Shown in pieces: positions 6,694-11,319 of a DNA stretch of 11,319 nt. Source of the DNA: Deltaproteobacteria bacterium (lineage in GTDB: Bacteria > Desulfobacterota > GWC2-55-46 > S146-73); contig WGFF01000361.1 in NCBI GenBank assembly GCA_015492355.1, positions 1 to 11,319 on the forward strand. The letters run 5' to 3'. A program made the translations under genes and the position numbers. Each line of letters starts with the position of its first letter. Position 1 is the stretch's first letter. The notes beneath the pieces are model-generated. The model was not told where the DNA came from and did no database searches. It worked only from the letters and a program-made list of their open reading frames with translations.

Positions 6694-7217
6694 AGGAGCG
6701 ACTCTATAAGTCCTGCCTTATCCTTATCAAGCCAGTCTATCCTGCCTTCAAGAACCTCCACTATAATACCATCCCTGTCTATGACGAACACAGCAGGCAC
6801 CCTTATGACCCTGAAGGCAAGGGATATTATACCCTCGTCATCCCTTATGACAGTAAAGGTGAGGTCCTTTTCCTTTATGAATTCCCTTATACTGTGGATC
6901 GATGCGGTATGTACGGTGTCTGCATTCACCGCCATGACCTCGAGTCCCTTTTCCCTGAACCTCCTGTAGAGCCTCTCAAGGGATGGTATGGAATCTATAC
7001 ATTCCCTGCATCTCATCTTCCAGAAAAAGACCACCACCACCTTCCCCCTTGCCCCGGAAAGCCTCACAGGATTCCCGTTTATATCACTGTAGAAAAAGTC
7101 AGGTGCACGGTATCCCCTGTCCACGGGGTCTATCATGGCACTCTCCCTTCTGTCATTGTCTGTACAGGCTGCAAGTAAAAAGAGAACCGTTACTATGAAG
7201 ATGCGCAGTGGTTTCAT
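6690..7217 (-). CDS. TlpA/ResA-like thioredoxin-fold lipoprotein
   Basis: Predicted membrane-anchored thiol-disulfide protein of the TlpA/ResA/AhpC-TSA class, which reduces or oxidises extracytoplasmic substrates such as apocytochromes. The 175 residues begin with a lipoprotein signal peptide (MKPLRIFIVTVLFLLAAC, lipobox LLAAC, lipidated Cys18). The fold follows: AP-D start (38-40), beta strand KVVVVFFW (59-66), active site C70-R-E-C73, cis-proline VPAVFVID (140-147, Pro141). The active site differs from the usual WCxPC: Trp is replaced by Arg and Pro by Glu, so redox behaviour may be atypical. The start at 7217 is chosen for its AGGAGGG (7222-7228) and signal peptide; an upstream extension to 7274 would add 19 residues ahead of the signal. 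It converges on proS with overlapping stop codons (4 nt). Cytochrome-maturation or sulfur roles cannot be separated; no such neighbours are in the window. Confidence 0.85.
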   Translation of the reverse strand: MKPLRIFIVTVLFLLAACTDNDRRESAMIDPVDRGYRAPDFFYSDINGNPVRLSGARGKVVVVFFWKMRCRECIDSIPSLERLYRRFREKGLEVMAVNADTVHTASIHSIREFIKEKDLTFTVIRDDEGIISLAFRVIRVPAVFVIDRDGIIVEVLEGRIDWLDKDKAGLIESLL

Positions 7218-7280
7218 AAAACCCTCCTGTAGGGTTTCAGATAAGCCCCGTGTGGTGATGCCATGCCACCACAAAACCCT
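7218..7280 (-). promoter_or_regulatory. Candidate SD-switch leader of the TlpA-like gene
   Basis: On the minus strand the leader holds three short complementary segments: A, AGGGTTTT (7273-7280); B, AAACCCT (7231-7237); C, AGGGTTTT (7218-7225), which abuts the ATG and contains the end of the Shine-Dalgarno AGGAGGG. B can pair with C (7 bp, loop ACAGG), hiding the ribosome-binding site, or with A (7 bp), freeing it. Between A and B, and adjoining A, is a further 7-bp hairpin TGTGGTG/CACCACA (7251-7257 with 7267-7273; its outermost base pair shares one base with A). The arrangement is seen directly; the switching idea is inference, and I do not recognise it as a known riboswitch class. Confidence 0.35.
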
Positions 7281-7287
7281 TCCAGAG

Positions 7288-7317
7288 AATATACCCCATG
7301 AACAATGGGCAGGGCAA
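7288..7317 (-). promoter_or_regulatory. Putative promoter of the TlpA-like gene with dyad in the spacer
   Basis: On the minus strand TTGCCC (7312-7317; 4 of 6 to -35), an 18-nt spacer, then TATATT (7288-7293; 5 of 6 to -10). Transcription would begin near 7281, at the edge of the paired leader described for 7218-7280. The spacer contains the dyad CCCAT/ATGGG (7295-7299 with 7305-7309), a typical place for a repressor or MerR-type site. No regulator gene is nearby. The match is by eye only. Confidence 0.35.
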
Positions 7318-7349
7318 GGGAATAAAAGGGGGATACACCCTTTTTGGGT

Positions 7350-7378
7350 TTGAAAAATAAGAACTTATATGTTAGAAA
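7350..7378 (+). promoter_or_regulatory. Putative promoter of leuS-lptE-holA
   Basis: TTGAAA (7350-7355; 5 of 6), a 17-nt spacer and TAGAAA (7373-7378; 4 of 6) lie in the AT-rich part of the divergent region, about 95 nt upstream of leuS. An alternative reading uses TATATG (7366-7371) as the -10. The resulting leader includes an 8-bp dyad with one wobble, CCTTTCCC/GGGGAAGG (7389-7396 with 7421-7428). A further dyad AAAAGGG/CCCTTTT (7324-7330 with 7338-7344) lies just upstream, midway between the two divergent promoters. No T-box consensus is present. Confidence 0.3.
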
Positions 7379-7471
7379 TCTTTTTTATCCTTTCCCATGG
7401 GATTTTAGTCCAGAGGTTTCGGGGAAGGGAGTAGAAGGTAATCCATCATCGTTTTTTACGGGACAGGAGAT

Positions 7472-10042
7472 ATGGTTGAGAGGTATGACCACAAAAGGAT
7501 AGAGACCTTCTGGCAGAAGGAATGGGAGGAAAGAAAGGCATTCAGGGTAGACCATACCACCGAAGGGGAGAAGTTCTATGTACTGGAGATGTTTCCCTAT
7601 CCGTCAGGAAGGATACACATGGGGCATGTGAGGAACTACTCCATAGGGGATGTGCTGTCGAGGTTTCTCATGATGAACGGAAAGAAGGTGCTCCATCCCA
7701 TGGGGTGGGATGCCTTTGGTCTGCCCGCAGAGAATGCAGCGATACAGCACAATATACATCCCGCAAGATGGACACTGGAGAACATAGAGTACATGCGAAG
7801 GCAACTCAAACGCATGGGCTTGAGTTATGACTGGGATCGTGAGGTCTCGACCTGTTCGCCTTCCTACTACAGATGGAATCAATGGATATTTCTTAAGTTC
7901 TACGAGAGGGACCTCGCCTACAGGAAGAGGGGTAGTGTGAACTGGTGTCCAAGGTGCTCCACCGTCCTTGCCAACGAACAGGTAGAGGATGGTCTCTGCT
8001 GGAGGTGTGAAAGCCCTGTGGAGCAGAAGGAACTCGATCAGTGGTTTTTCAGGATTACAAGGTATGCAGAGGAACTGCTCGAGTACACATACAGGCTCAA
8101 GGGGTGGCCCGAGCGTGTACTGGTGATGCAGAGAAACTGGATAGGCAGGAGCACTGGGGCAGAGGTCATATTCCCTGTGGTAGATTCAGACGAGGTGATA
8201 AAGGTCTTTACCACCAGACCCGATACCCTTTATGGTACGACCTTCATGAGCCTTGCCCCTGAGCATCCCCTCGTTGAGAGGATTACCACCAGTGAAAGGG
8301 CTCAGGAAGTCAGGGACTTTGTACAGAGGGTGAGGGCAGAGGACAGGACGAGAAGGGAGAAGGGGCTTCTGGACAAAGAGGGTGTTTTCACTGGTGCATG
8401 GTGTATAAACCCGCTCACACAGAAAAGGATACCGGTATACGTTGCCAATTTTGTTGTAATGGAGTATGGAACAGGTGCGGTCATGGCTGTGCCTGCCCAT
8501 GACCAGAGGGATTTTGAGTTCGCAAGGGCATACGGGCTTCCTGTAGAGGTGGTTATAACCCCCCCTGGCAGAAGGCTCGATCCATCCACCATGAAGGAGG
8601 CATACACAGAAGAGGGTATAATGGTCAACTCTGGACCGTTCAATGGTATAAAGAGCACTGAGGCAATGGACAGGATAGTGGAACTCCTTGAGAAGGAGGG
8701 TAAGGGAAGGAGGGCTACTACATACAGGCTCAGAGACTGGGGTATTTCGAGACAGAGGTACTGGGGGTGTCCAATTCCCATTGTATACTGTGATGGATGT
8801 GGCACTGTGCCGGTACCTTATGAGGAACTCCCTGTGGTACTCCCGCAGGAGGTGGACTTCAGAGGAGGTGGCATATCTCCCCTTGCAACGGTAAGGCAAT
8901 TCGTGGAGACGGATTGCCCGAGGTGTGGTAGAAGGGCAAGACGGGAGACAGATACCATGGATACCTTTGTCGATTCATCGTGGTATTTCCTGAGATACAT
9001 CTCTCCCTTCAAGGAGGACCTTCCCTTCGACAGAAAGGAGGTCTCCTTCTGGATGCCGGTGGATCAGTACATAGGGGGTATAGAGCATGCGGTACTCCAT
9101 CTTCTCTATGCCAGATTCTTCACAAAGGCACTCAGGGATATAGGGCTTCTCGATATAGACGAGCCCTTCACGAACCTGCTTACCCAGGGAATGGTGTGCA
9201 AGGAGACCCTGAGGTGTCCAGAACATGGTTTCCTCTCCCAGGAGGAAGTGGATGGAAAGAGATGCAGGATGTGTGGCAGGGAGGTTGTGGTGGGTGGAGT
9301 GGAGAAGATGTCCAAGTCAAAAAAGAACACCGTTGACCCAGACAGTATCATAGACAGATACGGTGCGGATACAACAAGGCTCTTCTCCCTCTTTGCCGCC
9401 CCTCCCGAGAGAGACCTCGACTGGAGCGAGGAAGGTGTGGAGGGTGCGTACAGGTTTCTCGGGAGGGTATGGAGGCTTGTCCTCGAAAACATTGAGGTCT
9501 TAAGGGAGAGCAAACCCTGCGACGGTAGTAAAGGGCTTGAAGGATTCCTCAAGGAGGTCCACCATGTAACCCACAGGACCATAAAGAAGGTAACCCAGGA
9601 TATAGGCGAGAGATTCCACTTCAATACAGCCATAAGTGCCATAATGGAGCTCGTAAACCTCCTGTACCAGTGGCAGGGAGGAAAGGATAGCCCCATAGAG
9701 AAGGAGGTTTTTAGGGAGGCTGTTGAGACGGTCATACTCCTTCTATCTCCCTTTGCACCCCATATATGTGAGGAACTGTGGCAGAGGATAGGCAATGAAA
9801 GACCCCTGTACCTCACCCCCTGGCCCAGGTTCGATCCCACTGCCCTTGAAAAGGATGAGATTATGGTGGTCGTACAGGTGAATGGAAAGGTGAGAGCTAG
9901 GGTGATGGTACCCCGTGGGGCTGAAAAAGAGGTGGTACAGGATATAGCCATGAAAGACCCAAAGGTCATGGAATGGACGAGGAACAAGAGTATAAAAAGG
10001 ATAGTGTACGTGCCAGACAGGATAATGAACATAGTGGTATGA
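7472..10042 (+). CDS. leuS: Leucyl-tRNA synthetase
   Basis: Class I synthetase that charges tRNA-Leu and hydrolyses mischarged products. Its 856 residues match the bacterial family (about 800-880). In order: N-terminal YDHKRIETFWQKEW, HIGH motif HMGH (49-52) within PSGRIHMGHVRNYSIGD, a zinc ribbon C159-x2-C162...C176-x2-C179, the CP1 editing domain (about 225-415) with TTRPDT (247-252) and GTGAVMAVPAHDQRD (333-347), the re-entry to the catalytic core RDWGISRQRYWG (421-432), a CxxC pair set C440/C443...C482/C485, MDTFVDSSWYF (496-506), a leucine-specific insert with C576, C582, C598 and C601, then KMSKS (612-616), the anticodon-binding helices and a C-terminal beta domain ending VYVPDRIMNIVV. 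The ATG at 7472 has AGGAGA only about 1-2 nt upstream, a tight spacing, but no other start keeps the conserved N-terminus. lptE starts inside its stop codon. Confidence 0.98.
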   Translation: MVERYDHKRIETFWQKEWEERKAFRVDHTTEGEKFYVLEMFPYPSGRIHMGHVRNYSIGDVLSRFLMMNGKKVLHPMGWDAFGLPAENAAIQHNIHPARWTLENIEYMRRQLKRMGLSYDWDREVSTCSPSYYRWNQWIFLKFYERDLAYRKRGSVNWCPRCSTVLANEQVEDGLCWRCESPVEQKELDQWFFRITRYAEELLEYTYRLKGWPERVLVMQRNWIGRSTGAEVIFPVVDSDEVIKVFTTRPDTLYGTTFMSLAPEHPLVERITTSERAQEVRDFVQRVRAEDRTRREKGLLDKEGVFTGAWCINPLTQKRIPVYVANFVVMEYGTGAVMAVPAHDQRDFEFARAYGLPVEVVITPPGRRLDPSTMKEAYTEEGIMVNSGPFNGIKSTEAMDRIVELLEKEGKGRRATTYRLRDWGISRQRYWGCPIPIVYCDGCGTVPVPYEELPVVLPQEVDFRGGGISPLATVRQFVETDCPRCGRRARRETDTMDTFVDSSWYFLRYISPFKEDLPFDRKEVSFWMPVDQYIGGIEHAVLHLLYARFFTKALRDIGLLDIDEPFTNLLTQGMVCKETLRCPEHGFLSQEEVDGKRCRMCGREVVVGGVEKMSKSKKNTVDPDSIIDRYGADTTRLFSLFAAPPERDLDWSEEGVEGAYRFLGRVWRLVLENIEVLRESKPCDGSKGLEGFLKEVHHVTHRTIKKVTQDIGERFHFNTAISAIMELVNLLYQWQGGKDSPIEKEVFREAVETVILLLSPFAPHICEELWQRIGNERPLYLTPWPRFDPTALEKDEIMVVVQVNGKVRARVMVPRGAEKEVVQDIAMKDPKVMEWTRNKSIKRIVYVPDRIMNIVV

Positions 10043-10557
10043 GGGTGGTTCATTCCATACTGATAGGGATGGTTGTATTTGCCCTTACTATACCTGGATG
10101 TGGCTACCACATAGCAGGAAGGCTTGAGGGGAGGCTCCCGGGTGATATAGTCTCCCTTTCCATCCCCTTTTTCAGGAACGAGACCAGGAGACCCGATGTG
10201 GAGAAGGTGATTACCAGTGCCTTCGTAGAGGAGTTCGCCAACAACGTGGAGATAGTCGATAAGGGAGGAGAGGCGGTGATGGAGGGTGTTATAAAATCCT
10301 ACAGGCTCGTTCCTGTCTCCTATTCAAGGAGCGATGTGATACAGGAATACAGGCTCAAGATATCCATGTCCATAAGGCTTGTAAGGAGTGAAGACGGGAA
10401 GGTGCTCTGGGAGGACAGAAACATTACAGACTACGACGACTTCCAGGTTAATACAGCCGATGTCACTGCCACCAAGGAGGCTGAGTGGAAGGCACTCAAA
10501 AAGATGGCAAGGGATACAGCAAGGCTCGTAAAGGAACGTATGCTCGAGGATTTTTGA
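10039..10557 (+). CDS. lptE: LPS-assembly outer-membrane lipoprotein LptE-like
   Basis: LptE (formerly RlpB) plugs the LptD barrel and helps place lipopolysaccharide in the outer leaflet. The 172 residues begin with a signal peptide and a lipobox-like IPGC with Cys21, followed by GYHIAG, the characteristic CGYHL-type opening of mature LptE. Downstream are FRNETRRPDVEKVIT (45-59), a mixed alpha/beta stretch with LKISMSIRLV and KVLWED (about 106-126), and a C-terminal helix (about 145-170), as in the family. Pro at -2 of the lipobox is unusual but tolerated in some lipoproteins. The start is the ATG overlapping the leuS TGA (ATGA), giving tight translational coupling; an upstream in-frame ATG at 9973 would bury the signal peptide. 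The leuS-lptE-holA order, shared with E. coli, supports the call despite the low sequence conservation of LptE. Confidence 0.88.
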   Translation: MRVVHSILIGMVVFALTIPGCGYHIAGRLEGRLPGDIVSLSIPFFRNETRRPDVEKVITSAFVEEFANNVEIVDKGGEAVMEGVIKSYRLVPVSYSRSDVIQEYRLKISMSIRLVRSEDGKVLWEDRNITDYDDFQVNTADVTATKEAEWKALKKMARDTARLVKERMLEDF

Positions 10558-10630
10558 CCCTGACCCATGCGGTGTGTTACAGGGATGAGGTATTAAAGAG
10601 ATACCATGCTACTGGGGGTTTTGTTCCACC

Positions 10631-11319
10631 ATGAACCCTGTAGTGTATATCTACGGTGAGGAGGACTATCTGATAGAGGATGCCCTGAGGTCCATAAAGG
10701 ATGAGGTCCTCGGGGGTGGATTCGAGTCCCTGAACTATCATGTCTACGACAGTGTATCCATTGATGTGGAGCAGGTACTGACCACTGCCATGACCATGCC
10801 TGCCATGTCTCCGCGGAGGGTTATAGTGGTCAGGAATGCCACATCACTCAAGCCCGCCCAGGAGAGGGAATTCCTGAAGTACATCGAAAACCCATCCCCC
10901 TCCACTGTGCTCGTCTTTTTAGCCCATACAAGGAAGGCTATCAGTGGTTCATCCCTTTTTAATAGCCTCAGGGAGAAGGGCTGGGTCAGGGGGTGTAGAG
11001 GATTGTCTCACGACAGGCTCTTTGCATGGATAAGAGGTGAGGCAAGGAGGCAGGGAAAGGGTATAACCGTCCCTGCACTCCGTATGCTTGCAGAGATGAC
11101 AGGGGGCAGGCTCAGGGATGTAAAGGGTGAACTCGACAAGATAATAACCTTTGTGGGGGATAAAAAGGAGATAGATGTAAAGGATGTGGAGATATGCGGG
11201 CTTCAGTGCGGGGAGGAGAGTATCTTTGGTCTTGCCGATGCCATTGGAAGCAGGGACGTAACCAGGGCATTCAGGATACTGGGGAGGATAGATGAACCAC
11301 CTCCCAAGGTGCTCTGGGC
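10631..11319 (+). CDS. holA: DNA polymerase III subunit delta (HolA), N-terminal part (cut by window edge)
   Basis: Delta subunit of the clamp loader: it opens the beta sliding clamp and loads it on DNA in the replisome. Translation from the ATG at 10631 stays open to the right edge (229 codons). It shows the HolA opening VVYIYGEEDYLIEDAL (4-19), a core ending the first domain with TVLVFLAHT (92-100), the sequence MTGGRLRDVKGELDKIITF (156-174), matching the conserved GnDLr...ELEKL stretch, and the start of the third domain ESIFGLADAIGSRDVTRAF (196-214). Around 100 residues are probably missing. It lies 73 nt after lptE, an interval with two short dyads (10558-10562 with 10580-10584; 10589-10593 with 10601-10605). 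No good Shine-Dalgarno is visible (only GGGGG at 10614-10618, 12 nt away), yet no alternative start exists between the preceding in-frame stop (10586) and this ATG. Confidence 0.92.
   Translation, partial: MNPVVYIYGEEDYLIEDALRSIKDEVLGGGFESLNYHVYDSVSIDVEQVLTTAMTMPAMSPRRVIVVRNATSLKPAQEREFLKYIENPSPSTVLVFLAHTRKAISGSSLFNSLREKGWVRGCRGLSHDRLFAWIRGEARRQGKGITVPALRMLAEMTGGRLRDVKGELDKIITFVGDKKEIDVKDVEICGLQCGEESIFGLADAIGSRDVTRAFRILGRIDEPPPKVLW

Noticed and set aside
9106..10110. 334-codon frame antisense to leuS and the start of lptE
   Set aside because: Shadow of two certain genes; Ser/Thr-rich translation without family motifs.
1..11319. Defence island, prophage, transposase, CRISPR, tRNA or rRNA
   Set aside because: None visible: coding space is filled by housekeeping genes and no gap is large enough for an additional gene system.

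Overview
This window is ordinary housekeeping chromosome from a Gram-negative (diderm) bacterium. A lipopolysaccharide-assembly lipoprotein (LptE-like), a PpiD-type membrane-anchored chaperone, a lipoprotein thioredoxin fold and rod-shape genes all point to an inner plus outer membrane. Arg is mostly AGG/AGA and Ile is often ATA, coding strands are purine-rich, and GC looks to be in the upper 40s by eye. That usage, the gene set and the elongated signal peptidase would suit Nitrospirota or a deltaproteobacterial-type lineage (Desulfobacterota and relatives), but this placement is an inference and is weak.

Layout. On the minus strand at the left edge lie mreB (688-1719) and the N-terminal part of mreC (1-484), separated by an unusually long 203-nt spacer with small dyads. 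The mreB promoter and the promoter of a plus-strand pair are back to back around 1746-1824. That pair is ppiD-like (1952-3856) and an N-terminally extended signal peptidase I (3840-4748), which overlap by 17 nt. A 232-nt gap follows, with a cluster of three hairpins (4799-4935) that looks like an interspersed palindromic repeat, then proS (4981-6693). A TlpA/ResA-like lipoprotein gene on the minus strand (6690-7217) converges on proS, and their stop codons overlap. A divergent control region (7218-7471) separates it from the plus-strand cluster leuS-lptE-holA (7472 to the right edge), where leuS and lptE share an ATGA overlap. The leuS-lptE-holA order is also known from Escherichia coli.

How it fits together. 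MreB/MreC organise cell-wall elongation. PpiD and signal peptidase I act on proteins leaving the Sec translocon. The TlpA-like protein handles extracytoplasmic thiols. LptE belongs to the outer-membrane LPS translocon. ProRS, LeuRS and the Pol III delta subunit are core information-processing proteins.

I found no defence system, mobile-element gene, CRISPR array, tRNA or rRNA. The most interesting material is non-coding: (1) a three-segment, mutually exclusive pairing arrangement that could hide or expose the ribosome-binding site of the TlpA-like gene, with an operator-like dyad inside its putative promoter; (2) the palindromic element before proS. The polytopic N-terminal domain on signal peptidase I is the most unusual protein feature.
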